From Paracoccus sp. MBLB3053 (lineage in GTDB: Bacteria; Pseudomonadota; Alphaproteobacteria; Rhodobacterales; Rhodobacteraceae), in the NCBI RefSeq assembly GCF_031822435.1, contig NZ_JAVQLW010000005.1, positions 228,501-292,500 on the forward strand: a DNA stretch of 64,000 nt. The letters run 5' to 3'. Position numbers and translations under genes: made by a program. Below are positions 32,427 through 41,484 of the stretch, in pieces; the stretch's first letter is position 1, and each line of letters begins with the position of its first letter. Below the pieces are notes generated by a model. That model worked only from the letters and a program-made list of their open reading frames with translations, did no database searches and had not been told where the DNA came from.

Positions 32427-33596
32427 ATGATCCGCCGCGATCTCGCCCCCCTCGCCCGAATAGCGATCCTTCTTGCAGCCCTGTCGGCAGGTGCGGCACA
32501 GGCGCAGCAGCCCGCGCAGGGTCCCAGGCAGGTCGGAACGATCACCCTGCGCACGGAGTCCGTGCCACTGATCGTGACCTTGCCCGGCCGCGCCGTCGCA
32601 AAGGCCGAAGTCGATATCAGACCAAGGGTCAGCGGCTTCGTTACGGAAGTACTCTATGATCCGGGCAAGCCCGTCGAGGTGGGCACGCCCATGTTCCGTA
32701 TCGACGCGACCACCTACGAGGCCGCAGTGGAAGAGGCGCGCGCCAACCTGGCCTCTGCCAGGGCAGCGGTGCCGCAGGCAGAGGCCGCCTATGACCGAAG
32801 CCGGCAATTGCAGGGGACGGGATCGACAAAGGCCCTGCTGGAAGAAGCGCAGGCCACGATGGAAAAGGCGCAGGCAGCCGAGCAGGCCGCGACCGCCTCT
32901 CTGCGCCTTGCCGAAACCGAACTGTCCTGGACCACGATCACCAGCCCTCTCGCGGGAATGCCCTCGGTCGCCGAGGTGTCACCCGGTGATCTCGTGACTT
33001 CGGGCCAGAGCGACGCGATGGCGACAGTCACCCAACTCGATCCGATAGATGTCGACATGTATGAGCCCTCGGCCCGGATGCAGCGCATCCGCGATCGGAT
33101 CGATGCCGGACAGGTCAGCATCGCGCAGACATTGAACGCCCAACTGACGCTGGAAAACGGGTCCAGCTATTCCGTGACCGGCGAGATCGTCGCGCCGGGA
33201 TACAATGTTTCGACCTCGACCGGCTCGATCGACTTCCGGTTTCGGTTCCAGAATGCCGAACTGCGCATCCTTCCCGGCATGTTCGTGCGCGGCCAGATCG
33301 AAATCGGCGAGGTCGAGGCGATCCTCGTGCCGCAGATCGCGGCGACGCGCGAGCGAGACGGATCGCTGACCGCCTGGGTTGCCGAGGATGGCAAGGCCGT
33401 GAAGCGCAGGCTGACCGACGAGGGTGTCTACCAGAATGATTGGATCATCGCGGACGGATTGCGCGACGGAGAGGAGCTGATCGTGAACGGGATCACCAAC
33501 CTTGCCGAAGGGGCCGAGATCGCGCCGATACCGGTCGAGATCGACGAAAGCGGCGTCATCCGTGACACGCCCGCCCAGACCCCGGTAACGGAGTAA
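32427..33596 (+). CDS. RND efflux periplasmic adaptor (AcrA/MexA-like)
   Basis: 389 residues from ATG at 32427 with an AAAAGGA site. Signal peptide residues 1-26 (cleavage near AQA). VDIRPRVSGFVTEVLYDPG is the first lipoyl half-motif and ELSWTTITSPLAGMPS the second, with a coiled-coil hairpin (~residues 105-165) between. The beta-barrel and membrane-proximal domains follow. No lipobox Cys is evident, so the adaptor is probably not lipid-anchored. It is encoded 6 bases before the RND pump. No outer-membrane TolC-like gene is present in the window. Confidence 0.92.
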   Translation: MIRRDLAPLARIAILLAALSAGAAQAQQPAQGPRQVGTITLRTESVPLIVTLPGRAVAKAEVDIRPRVSGFVTEVLYDPGKPVEVGTPMFRIDATTYEAAVEEARANLASARAAVPQAEAAYDRSRQLQGTGSTKALLEEAQATMEKAQAAEQAATASLRLAETELSWTTITSPLAGMPSVAEVSPGDLVTSGQSDAMATVTQLDPIDVDMYEPSARMQRIRDRIDAGQVSIAQTLNAQLTLENGSSYSVTGEIVAPGYNVSTSTGSIDFRFRFQNAELRILPGMFVRGQIEIGEVEAILVPQIAATRERDGSLTAWVAEDGKAVKRRLTDEGVYQNDWIIADGLRDGEELIVNGITNLAEGAEIAPIPVEIDESGVIRDTPAQTPVTE

Positions 33597-33602
33597 AGCG
33601 CC

Positions 33603-36600
33603 ATGGCCCGTTTCTTCATCCACAGGCCGGTCTTTGCCTGGGTCCTTGCGATCGTCACCATGCTCGCCGGTTTCTTCGGCCTGTCCAGCCTGCCCATCGC
33701 ACAATATCCCGACATTGCGCCCACCACGGTTCGGATCAGCGCAACCTATATCGGGGCCTCGCCCGATATCGTGGAAAACTCGGTCACCTCGGTCATCGAG
33801 GACGGCATGACCGGGCTTGACGGCCTGATCTACATGACCTCGACATCGTCGCAGGGCTCAAGCTCGATCTCGCTGACCTTCGATGACAGCGTCGATGCGG
33901 ATATCGCGCAGGTTCAGGTCCAGAACAAGCTGCAGCTCGTCACCTCGCAACTGCCGGATGCGGTGCAAAGCCAGGGCGTATCGGTCACGCGCTCGACCTC
34001 GTCGATCCTGATGGTCGGGGCGCTGACCTCGACGGATGGCAGCCACAGCTCGATCGAGCTCGGCGATCTCGTCGAGCAGTCGATCAAGAACCCGGTGCAG
34101 CGCACGGCGGGTGTCGGTTCGATCAACACCTTCGGATCAGGCTATGCGATGCGGATCTGGCTCGATCCGGTCAGGATGGTGCAATATCGGGTGACCGCTT
34201 CCGACGTCGTCTCGGCCGTCTCCGAGCAGAACACGAATGTCACCGTCGGCAGTCTCGGCGCGCAGCCCACGGTCAAGGGCCAGCAATTGACGATGCAGCT
34301 TTCCGCGCAATCGCAACTGACCTCGGTCAAGGAGTTCGAGCGCATCCTGCTGCGGACCGAAACCGACGGCTCGACGATATTCTTGGGCGATGTCGCAAGC
34401 ATCGAGATCGGCCAGGAGGAATATGGGACGCATTCACGGTTCAACGGCAAGCCTGCAGCCGGTTTCGGGGTCAACCTTGCCACCGGAGCGAATGCCGTCG
34501 ATACGGCGAAGGCAGTGCGGGAGGTGCTGGACAAGTTGCAAACCTCGCTGCCGACCGGGGTCGAAATCGTCTACCCCTATGACACCTCTCCCTTCGTCGA
34601 GGAATCCATCAACCAAGTCTATCACACGCTCATCGAAGCCGTGCTGCTGGTGTTTCTGGTGATCCTCGTCTTCCTGCAGAGCATTCGCGCGACACTCATC
34701 CCGACCTTGGCGATCCCGGTCGTCCTGCTGGGCACCTTCGGCGTGCTGGCCTTCGCGGGCATGTCGATCAATACGTTGACGATGTTCGCACTGGTCCTGG
34801 CGATCGGCCTTCTCGTTGATGACGCCATCGTCGTGGTCGAGAACGTCGAGCGCGTGATGGAAGAGGAAGGGCTTGGACCTGTCGAGGCCACCGAAAAAAG
34901 CATGGACGAGATCTCGTCTGCGCTGATCGGGATCGTCATGGTGCTTTCGGCGGTGTTCCTGCCAATGGCCTTCATGTCGGGATCGACGGGGATTATCTAC
35001 AGGCAGTTCTCGATCACGATCATCAGCGCCATGGTGCTGTCCTTGGGCGTGGCGCTTGTCCTGACCCCGGCGCTTTGCGCCACATTGCTGCGCCCGCGCA
35101 AGCATGGCGATGGCATCGCCCCGGCGCGCTGGTTCAACCGCAACCTGGAACGGGCGACCAACGGATATGCCGCCGTTGTCGCGCGCTTTGTCCTGCGCCC
35201 CTTCCGCTTCCTCGTCGTGCTTTTGGCCTTCGGGGCCGGAGCCTACATGCTTTACCAGAAGCTTCCCGGATCGTTCCTCCCATCGGAAGATCAGGGCGTT
35301 CTGATGGTCATGGTCGAGACACCGGAAGGATCGACCACGGCGCGGACCGAGGCCCTGATCGAAGAGGTCGAACAATATGTCCTGAACACCGAAAAGGACA
35401 CGGCCGAAAGCGTCCACGCCGCGTTGGGCTTTGGTTTCGGCGGATCGAGCCAGCGCAATGCGATGATCTTCGTCAAGCTGAAGGATTTCGAGGACCGCGA
35501 AGGTTTTGATGCCGGCTCGATGGCGACGCGCGGTAACATCCATTTCATGTCGAACAAGAACGGCCAGGTGATCTTCATGCAGCCGCCTGCGATCCCCGGC
35601 ATGGGCAACACATCCGGCTTCACCATGCAGCTCATCGACCAGTCGGGACGAGGCCAGGAGGCACTTGCCGATGCCGCAAACGAACTGGTCGAAAAGGCGA
35701 CGGCCGACGGGCGCGTCACCAGCCTTCAGGGCAACGACCCGCCCTTCGAGACCTCGAGCAGGATCACCATCGACCAGCAGAAGGCCGCAGCTTACGGCCT
35801 GTCAATCTCGGATTTGAACGAAACCCTGTCGATCATCTTCGCAAGCGCCAATGTGAACGATTTCGCGCTTGGTGACCAACTCCGCCCGGTGATCGTCCAG
35901 GGCGAGGCCGAGGCGCGCATGCAGACGGAGGATATCGAGAAATGGTATGTCCGCAATTCGGACGACAGGATGGTGCCCTTCACCGCCTTCACGAGCCAGC
36001 AATGGGACCAGAAGGCGCAAAGCCTCGCGCGTTATGGCGGAACCCGGTCGATGGAAATCTCGGGCGCGGCGGCGGAGGGCGTGTCGTCAGGAACGGCGAT
36101 GAATGTCATGGAGGAACTCGTCGCCGATATCGAGGGGGGCTATGGGACGGCCTGGACGGGCCTGTCCTACCAGGAACGGCTTTCCGGCAATCAGGCGCCG
36201 ATGCTCTTCGCCCTGTCCGCGCTTGTGGTCTTCCTTGCGCTCGCAGCGCTTTACGAAAGCTGGACGGTGCCTCTTTCGGTCATGATGACGGTTCCGATCG
36301 GCATCGTCGGCGCAATGTCTGCAGCACTGGTCTTTGGCCAGTCGAATGACGTCTATTTCAAGGTGGGCATGCTCACGACGATCGGTCTTGCGGCCAGAAA
36401 CGCCATTCTGATCGTCGAGTTTGCCGAGATGCTGCGCAAGCAGGGCAAGCCCCTTGTCGATGCGGCGATAGAAGCCTCGCGCATGCGGCTGCGTCCGATC
36501 CTGATGACCACGCTTGCCTTCATGCTGGGGGTCCTGCCCCTTGCGACGGCCACAGGTGCGGGGGCTGCCTCGCAGAAATCCATCGGGATCGGAGTGCTGG

Positions 36601-36701
36601 GCGGCATCGCTGCCTCGGCCGTGATCGGCATCTTTCTTGTCGCGGTCTTCTATGTCGCCGTGCTGACCTGCGTGGGATATTTCTCGCGTGCGAGATCCTA
36701 G
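33603..36701 (+). CDS. RND multidrug efflux permease (HAE1/AcrB-like)
   Basis: 1032 residues, standard length. MARFFIHRPVFAWVLAIVTM is the typical first helix. TM4 carries the proton-relay pair in GLLVDDAIVVVENVER, and TM10 reads GLAARNAILIVEFAE, in which the usual Lys (AcrB K940) is Arg at residue ~932. Two large periplasmic porter/docking domains follow TM1 and TM7. It exports hydrophobic drugs or bile-salt-like compounds from the periplasm with the adaptor upstream. The Lys-to-Arg exchange is conservative but worth noting. Confidence 0.95.
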   Translation: MARFFIHRPVFAWVLAIVTMLAGFFGLSSLPIAQYPDIAPTTVRISATYIGASPDIVENSVTSVIEDGMTGLDGLIYMTSTSSQGSSSISLTFDDSVDADIAQVQVQNKLQLVTSQLPDAVQSQGVSVTRSTSSILMVGALTSTDGSHSSIELGDLVEQSIKNPVQRTAGVGSINTFGSGYAMRIWLDPVRMVQYRVTASDVVSAVSEQNTNVTVGSLGAQPTVKGQQLTMQLSAQSQLTSVKEFERILLRTETDGSTIFLGDVASIEIGQEEYGTHSRFNGKPAAGFGVNLATGANAVDTAKAVREVLDKLQTSLPTGVEIVYPYDTSPFVEESINQVYHTLIEAVLLVFLVILVFLQSIRATLIPTLAIPVVLLGTFGVLAFAGMSINTLTMFALVLAIGLLVDDAIVVVENVERVMEEEGLGPVEATEKSMDEISSALIGIVMVLSAVFLPMAFMSGSTGIIYRQFSITIISAMVLSLGVALVLTPALCATLLRPRKHGDGIAPARWFNRNLERATNGYAAVVARFVLRPFRFLVVLLAFGAGAYMLYQKLPGSFLPSEDQGVLMVMVETPEGSTTARTEALIEEVEQYVLNTEKDTAESVHAALGFGFGGSSQRNAMIFVKLKDFEDREGFDAGSMATRGNIHFMSNKNGQVIFMQPPAIPGMGNTSGFTMQLIDQSGRGQEALADAANELVEKATADGRVTSLQGNDPPFETSSRITIDQQKAAAYGLSISDLNETLSIIFASANVNDFALGDQLRPVIVQGEAEARMQTEDIEKWYVRNSDDRMVPFTAFTSQQWDQKAQSLARYGGTRSMEISGAAAEGVSSGTAMNVMEELVADIEGGYGTAWTGLSYQERLSGNQAPMLFALSALVVFLALAALYESWTVPLSVMMTVPIGIVGAMSAALVFGQSNDVYFKVGMLTTIGLAARNAILIVEFAEMLRKQGKPLVDAAIEASRMRLRPILMTTLAFMLGVLPLATATGAGAASQKSIGIGVLGGIAASAVIGIFLVAVFYVAVLTCVGYFSRARS

Positions 36702-36726
36702 AAAAACCCGCCCCAGTCATCTGCCG

Positions 36727-36762
36727 GCCCGGCGCAGTTACCAATTGCGCCGGGCATTTGCG
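36727..36762. terminator. Terminator between RND pump and wrbA
   Basis: GCCCGGCGCA (36727-36736) pairs perfectly with TGCGCCGGGC (36746-36755); the loop is 9 bases and ATTTGCG follows. It lies between convergent genes and has a weak T tract on the plus strand. Confidence 0.65.
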
Positions 36763-36779
36763 TCAACCTGGCCGCAGGA

Positions 36780-37373
36780 TCAGCCGATCATCTTTGCAGT
36801 CACCTCGACCAACCGCTTGGCCTGGTGGGCGACGGCGGCCCGCCCCTTGTCATCGAACTTTCCTGCCTCGGTCGAAAAACCATAAGGATTGCCTCCCGCT
36901 TCATAGAGGACTTCATCGGTATAGCCGGGTGGCACGATGATCGTGCCCCAATGCATCGCCGATGTGTAAAGCGACAGAATAGTCGCCTCTTGGCCGCCAT
37001 GGGGGTTCTGTGCGCTGGTCGTGGCGGTGAAGGTCTTGTTCGCGAGCTTGCCCGCAGACCAGACACCGCCCAGCGTGTCGATGAAGGCGCGCAACTGGCT
37101 TGGCCCACCCCCGAAACGGGTCGGCGCGCTGAAGAAATATCCGTCGGCCCAGACCATGTCGTCCGGCGTGACCACGGCAATGTCCTGCACCTTCTCAAGC
37201 TGCTCCTTCCAGGCCTCCTGCCCGTTTACCACGGCCTCGGGTGCGGTTTCCGCGATCCGCAAAAGGCGCACCTCTGCGCCGGCCTCTTTCGCGGCCTCGA
37301 CGGCGGCAAGGGCAACCTGATGGTTGGTCCCATAGGTCGAATAGAAGACAACTGCGATCTTGGGTTGTGACAT
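36780..37373 (-). CDS. wrbA: NAD(P)H:quinone oxidoreductase type IV, WrbA
   Basis: 197 residues, the family length. [17 protein letters not shown] is the FMN-phosphate loop, [18 protein letters not shown] and [19 protein letters not shown] complete the flavin site, and [12 protein letters not shown] is the WrbA-specific insertion helix region. It performs two-electron reduction of quinones in oxidative defence. It is monocistronic, with its promoter in the 317-base region upstream. Confidence 0.95.
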   Translation of the reverse strand: MSQPKIAVVFYSTYGTNHQVALAAVEAAKEAGAEVRLLRIAETAPEAVVNGQEAWKEQLEKVQDIAVVTPDDMVWADGYFFSAPTRFGGGPSQLRAFIDTLGGVWSAGKLANKTFTATTSAQNPHGGQEATILSLYTSAMHWGTIIVPPGYTDEVLYEAGGNPYGFSTEAGKFDDKGRAAVAHQAKRLVEVTAKMIG

Positions 37374-37690
37374 CCCTGATACCTCTTTCTGTCTGCTGGG
37401 AAAGCTCTTGAGCGGGTCGAAACGGCAGCCGAGAGGATCTGCCGGAATTGTTTACTTCGGTCAGAGCATGGAAATATCCGCCGTCTGGACATTCTGTCGT
37501 CATAACGCAGCCTGCGCGCGATGGTTTCAGCCACCTTTACCGGCCCCCTTGGAAAACTTGGCGCAGCAAGCAGGGATGCCCGGCCGTGTTTTCCAGGTGC
37601 GGCACGTTTTTCAAAAGGGCGAGGGCACGCTTTGTCCCGCATTCCGGTCCTGTCATCTCCCGCAGTCAATGCCCGGCAGGACAGCCCTGC
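37374..37690. other. 317-base intergenic region upstream of wrbA
   Basis: Must contain the wrbA promoter (minus strand). A 6-base inverted repeat, CGGCAG (37423-37428) with CTGCCG (37439-37444), lies 50 bases upstream of wrbA. No gene-like frame, RNA gene or clear promoter is visible otherwise. Confidence 0.4.
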
Positions 37691-38278
37691 TCAATGATCA
37701 TGCATGCCTTTTCCGGCGAGAATCCGCGCCAGTGCCTTCTCGATCCGGCCATGTCGTGTGGCTGGCATTTTTGGTTGCGAGAAATGCAGCACCCACCCAC
37801 GGCGCCGCCCAGGTGTCAGCAATTCGAACGCATGTCGGAACTGGGGGTCGCTGTCCAATCGGTCGACAAGCTCATCCGGATAATCAAGATCATCCTTCGG
37901 AAGATCGACCTTTGCCCCCGACCGTTCGATTTCGATCGCCTCGTGCACATAAGCGCCGAGAACTGGCGCAAGCCGTTCGATCTCTGCAGCATCGGTAAAA
38001 TTGGCGCAGCGCGAGGAACGCGAGTTCGGACCCGGAGCCTCAAGAATTCCCTCCGGGTCCCGAAGCAGCACGCCCTTGAAGAAACCAATGGTTGCGCGGT
38101 CCTTGAACCCCCAAAGGATCGCGACATTGCCGCCGCCATAAGTGTAGACCGGAGAGCTCCATTTGAATTCCTCGACCAGCGGGCTGTCGAGAAGAATCTT
38201 GCGCAAGAGAACGAGTTCGTCACGCCACGCGGTCTGAGCGGCGAAGAACTCATCGATTCTTTCGCGATTCCCTTTCAT
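37691..38278 (-). CDS. YdeI/DUF1801 family protein
   Basis: 195 residues from ATG at 38278. KILLDSPLVEEFKWSSPVYT and GNVAILWGFKDRATIGFFKG match the DUF1801 fold, and the C-terminal GRRRGWVLHFSQPKMPATR with GRIEKAL is the YdeI 'stress-resistance' tail. It is a soluble protein of unclear function. It is divergent from the MarR gene and may share its control. Confidence 0.85.
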   Translation of the reverse strand: MKGNRERIDEFFAAQTAWRDELVLLRKILLDSPLVEEFKWSSPVYTYGGGNVAILWGFKDRATIGFFKGVLLRDPEGILEAPGPNSRSSRCANFTDAAEIERLAPVLGAYVHEAIEIERSGAKVDLPKDDLDYPDELVDRLDSDPQFRHAFELLTPGRRRGWVLHFSQPKMPATRHGRIEKALARILAGKGMHDH

Positions 38279-38474
38279 GTGCGCTCTCCGCAACGAGATC
38301 ATCAATGTCGCGTGCGAAATTCGATCTGTCGAGTCCCGTCTGATATGCCCCGGCCGGGACTGTCCGGATGGGATGAAAACGCGAAGGAAGCGATGGGCCA
38401 AAGCGATCGCCGAGCGTTTTTCGGAAAGTGGGTTCGAGCAATTTCGTTATGAATATGCTTAATAATTTAATTTG

Positions 38475-38498
38475 AATTGCAATGCAATTTATATTGCA
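38475..38498. promoter_or_regulatory. MarR operator with three half-sites
   Basis: AATTGCA (38475-38481) and TGCAATT (38483-38489) form a perfect palindrome around one A. The second half-site also pairs with ATTGCA (38493-38498) across TTAT, so three alternating TGCAAT half-sites cover the -35 and spacer of the promoter at 38477-38505. Confidence 0.7.
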
Positions 38499-38505
38499 CC
38501 ATAAT
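38477..38505 (+). promoter_or_regulatory. Leaderless promoter of MarR-FUSC operon
   Basis: -35 TTGCAA (38477-38482), 17-base spacer, -10 CATAAT (38500-38505). The expected start is 38512-38513, at the ATG 38513; no ribosome site is present, so the message should be leaderless. The -35 lies inside the MarR palindrome. Confidence 0.65.
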
Positions 38506-38512
38506 GGGCAGC

Positions 38513-38977
38513 ATGACGCATAACCCGTCCCCCCGTTCTCGTTTTGGCATCCGCTTCTCTATCCTCGCGCGCCGATGGCGGCGCGCGCTGGACGCGCATC
38601 TGGCGGCTGCGGGCCTGACCGACGCAACCTGGGTGCCGCTTGTGCACCTGCGCGAAAGCGGCCATGCGATCACGCAAAAAGAGCTGGCATTGCTGGTGGG
38701 CGTCGATGGTTCGAGCCTTGTCCGCGTTCTTGACATCCTGTCGCGGCAAGGACTCATCGAGCGACGCCCCGACGCCAGCGACGGCCGCGCAAGATTGATC
38801 CACCTGACAGAACTTGGAGAGCAAAGGGTCACGGAAATCCTCAAGGCCCTGCGTGAGGGAGAGGAAAGGCTGCTCGTCGATCTTGCAGACAGTGATATCG
38901 CAACCATGCTCGAGTGCTTTGACAAGATCGAAGAACGCCTTGCCCCCGCGACTGACAGCAAGGACACCAGCCGATGA
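38513..38977 (+). CDS. MarR-family transcriptional regulator
   Basis: 154 residues from ATG at 38513; ATGs at 38504 and 38477 are in frame but lie inside the promoter and operator. The winged helix is ITQKELALLVGVDGSSLVRV with wing RRPDASDGRARLIHLT, flanked by dimerisation helices. It probably represses itself and the FUSC gene, whose ATG overlaps its stop (ATGA), and is relieved by a phenolic or similar ligand, as is typical of the family. The divergent YdeI gene may also respond. Confidence 0.92.
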   Translation: MTHNPSPRSRFGIRFSILARRWRRALDAHLAAAGLTDATWVPLVHLRESGHAITQKELALLVGVDGSSLVRVLDILSRQGLIERRPDASDGRARLIHLTELGEQRVTEILKALREGEERLLVDLADSDIATMLECFDKIEERLAPATDSKDTSR

Positions 38978-40131
38978 CGAGCGCCGGACCGGGCCCGGAG
39001 CTTCGCCCTTCGGCGGAACGGCCTACAGGTCGGATAGAGGCGATGCGCCACCTGATGATGCGCCACCACCTGCGCGACAGCTTTGCCCTGGGCAAACAGC
39101 CGTTCCTTTACAATTCGGGCCTTGCCGGGTTGCAGGCCGGGCTGACCGTCGCCATTGCCCTGCCGCTGATCAACCTTTCTCCTTGGCCGCATCTGATCGG
39201 TTTCGGTTCACTTGGCGCGCTGATTGCGCTCTTCGGTCGTTTCGCACCGCATCGCGACCGCAGCCGCGTCGTTCTCGCCTGTGGCTTCTGGCAGGTCATG
39301 GCTGTTCTGGTCATGTCGACGACAGCCTTGCTGGGGGCGCCTCTGCCGCTCCAGTTCGCATTGTTGGCGCTGTCTTGCGGGTTCTTTTTCTTCGTCGCGG
39401 TCACCGGCAGCTTCGGCCCCCCGGGGGCGCTGATCTTCGTCTTTGCTGCAGGCGCCTCCATGGGTCAGGTCGGTTCACCGACCGAACTGCTCGAACGCGT
39501 TTCGGCTACGGCGGTGGTGGCGGCGCTCGCCTGGATGGTCTGTCGAACGACCGAAACCCTGCGCCGCCCTGCGCCGGCAGATCGGGCCTTTCCCGCAGAA
39601 CCCTATCGTCCCATCGGCCATAGGCTTTTCGCGGCGGGCAGGATCGTGGCCGGATCGGCTGTCGCCATATTTGCCAGCCATGCTTTCGGCGCAGACCATC
39701 CGGCCTGGGCGGCGATGGGCGCACTGGCCGTGATGCAGGGCTCCCATCTGCACATCAGCCTTAATCGTGCCTTGCAGCGCATGGTGGGCACCATCCTCGG
39801 TGCCATTCTGGCCTGGCTGATCCTGTTTCAGGGTCCCTCGCTCTGGGCGATCATCTGCGCCCTGTTCCTGCTCCAATTTGCGACCGAGATGATCATCGGC
39901 GCAAACTATGGTCTGGGGCAGGTCCTGGTGACGCCGATGGCATTGCTGATGAGCCACCTGGCCGCACCACATGTCGCCGGAGCGGCCATGGCACCAGAGC
40001 GGATTCTGGACACCCTGCTTGGCGTTTGTGTCGGCATGGCCTGCGCGGTCCTGTTCTCAAGCAATGACGACAGGCGATATCTGGCCCGGCACAATGCCGA
40101 GAAGACCGGGACCCAAATGACCGCGCGTTGA
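38974..40131 (+). CDS. FUSC-family inner-membrane protein (aromatic acid exporter-like)
   Basis: 385 residues. Two hydrophobic bundles (about residues 47-180 and 215-365) form the repeated FUSC layout. FGADHPAWAAMGALAVMQGS and ALQRMVGTILGAILAWLIL are the canonical second-bundle motif. The family includes AaeB-like p-hydroxybenzoate exporters and fusaric-acid resistance proteins. Coupling to a MarR regulator supports a role in exporting a toxic aromatic compound. No separate adaptor gene follows. Confidence 0.88.
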   Translation: MTSAGPGPELRPSAERPTGRIEAMRHLMMRHHLRDSFALGKQPFLYNSGLAGLQAGLTVAIALPLINLSPWPHLIGFGSLGALIALFGRFAPHRDRSRVVLACGFWQVMAVLVMSTTALLGAPLPLQFALLALSCGFFFFVAVTGSFGPPGALIFVFAAGASMGQVGSPTELLERVSATAVVAALAWMVCRTTETLRRPAPADRAFPAEPYRPIGHRLFAAGRIVAGSAVAIFASHAFGADHPAWAAMGALAVMQGSHLHISLNRALQRMVGTILGAILAWLILFQGPSLWAIICALFLLQFATEMIIGANYGLGQVLVTPMALLMSHLAAPHVAGAAMAPERILDTLLGVCVGMACAVLFSSNDDRRYLARHNAEKTGTQMTAR

Positions 40132-40361
40132 TCAGGGTGTCCCGACAAGGTGCCTGTTCACGCTCGGCGATCTCTTATCTGTCCGGGCCCCAAAACTCCG
40201 GCCCGGCGGCAGGCACCCCCGGTGACTGTCCAAACAGCCCGCCCTCACGACATTGTGCCGCGAATTCCGGGTCACTCGGGCCCCGATTCCTTGGGTGCTC
40301 GCCAATTCCCGGGTAAGATGAGGTCTGCCCGGGAAACCGCACGAATGTCAGGAGGCTTCTC

Positions 40362-40850
40362 ATGACCAATATCCGACATGATCGCCGAACATTGCTGGTC
40401 ACCGGTGGAGCCTTTCTGGTCACTGCCGCGTCTGGCCTGCTGGTACCCGCCAAGGCAAAGGGGCTTGCGCCTACGCCATCAATGCGGGGCGGTGCAAACA
40501 ATTACCGGCCCGGTGCGCCGCTGGTCAATCGGATCGGCGGCGGCGGCTTCTGGATGACGGGGACGGTGCGGCGTGCGGGCGACGGCGCGCCGCTTGAGGG
40601 GCAGCGCATCCAGATCTGGGCGCATACGACCGAAGGGCATGAACGCGACCCGCATAGTCACGGCGCCACCCTGACCGATGCGAGCGGCATATTCCGCCTC
40701 GAGATGCCCCAGATCGTCCCGGCCTTCGGTCAACCTCATGGCCACCTCGCCTATGACAGCGGCCAGTTCCAGACCGTCTTCCTGCGTCCGGTGATGCGGA
40801 GCGCGCGCGACAAGAGCCTGGAGGCGCATTTCATCCTGCAGCCGGCCTGA
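40362..40850 (+). CDS. Tat-secreted intradiol-dioxygenase-like beta-sandwich protein
   Basis: 162 residues. The twin-arginine signal DRRTLLVTGGAFLVTAASG precedes a small beta domain with GTVRRAGDGAPLEGQRIQIW and TDASGIFRLEMP, the pattern of intradiol ring-cleavage dioxygenase C-domains. The canonical 'RPxHIH' ligand segment is replaced by GQPHGHLAY, and the tyrosine ligands are not evident, so catalysis is doubtful. It is encoded 3 bases before a ferric-reductase-like membrane gene and is probably its partner. The 230 bases upstream hold only a weak GC hairpin (40183-40206). Confidence 0.7.
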   Translation: MTNIRHDRRTLLVTGGAFLVTAASGLLVPAKAKGLAPTPSMRGGANNYRPGAPLVNRIGGGGFWMTGTVRRAGDGAPLEGQRIQIWAHTTEGHERDPHSHGATLTDASGIFRLEMPQIVPAFGQPHGHLAYDSGQFQTVFLRPVMRSARDKSLEAHFILQPA

Positions 40851-40853
40851 GAC

Positions 40854-41456
40854 TTGCCCGGCCAGGACAGACGCCCGTGGCGACACTTCGCGATCTGGAT
40901 CGCGCTTGCTCTCGTCATTGCGGTGCCGCTCATGGTGGCGGCTGAAAGCCCTTTGCTCGCATGGCGCAGGCCGGTCTACATCATCGCCGGTTTTTCCGGC
41001 ATCGTCGCCATGTGCCTGCTGCTGCTGCAACCCCTTCTGGCAGCGGGACACCTGCCCGGGTTCCGGGGGGGCCGCGGGCGCCGCGCCCACCGCTGGACTG
41101 GCGCGACGCTGGTGATGCTGGTGCTTGTCCATGTGGCCGGGCTGTGGATCACCAGCCCCCCGGACGTGATCGACGCGCTTCTCTTCGTCTCTCCCACGCC
41201 CTTCTCGGTCTGGGGCGTGATGGCGATGTGGGCTATTTTCCTCATGGCGCTTCTTGCGATACGGCAACGGCGCAGCCGGTCTTGGCATCTCGGTCATCGG
41301 GCGGCAGCACTGGTTGTCATCGTCGGAAGCGTGGTTCACGCCCTTCTGATCGAGGGAGCAATGGAGCCGCTGACCAAGGCCGTGCTTTGCGCGTTCGTTC
41401 TTGTCGCAAGCCTTCTGGTCATCTTTGGGCACCGGATCAGGGCGCCTTCACGTTGA
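40854..41456 (+). CDS. Ferric-reductase-like transmembrane protein
   Basis: 200 residues starting at TTG 40854, three bases after the previous stop; no ATG lies early in the frame. Six hydrophobic helices are predicted. Heme-b-type His residues appear in RRAHRWTGATLVMLVLVHVAG and WHLGHRAAALVVIVGSVVHA, the paired-His arrangement of the ferric-reductase-like transmembrane domain. There is no FAD or NAD domain, so electrons must come from elsewhere. It is likely to act with the Tat-secreted protein encoded before it. Confidence 0.75.
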   Translation: MPGQDRRPWRHFAIWIALALVIAVPLMVAAESPLLAWRRPVYIIAGFSGIVAMCLLLLQPLLAAGHLPGFRGGRGRRAHRWTGATLVMLVLVHVAGLWITSPPDVIDALLFVSPTPFSVWGVMAMWAIFLMALLAIRQRRSRSWHLGHRAAALVVIVGSVVHALLIEGAMEPLTKAVLCAFVLVASLLVIFGHRIRAPSR

Positions 41457-41484
41457 CGGCGAAGCTTTACGGCCGTGGCGCCCT

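Noticed and set aside
31882..32554. Open frames on both strands in the gap before the RND adaptor
   Set aside because: Neither has a ribosome site, signal peptide or motif; the plus frame runs into the adaptor region in another phase. Treated as non-coding.
37448..38452. 334-codon plus-strand frame covering the YdeI gene
   Set aside because: Antisense to a well-matched DUF1801/YdeI gene and without motifs of its own.
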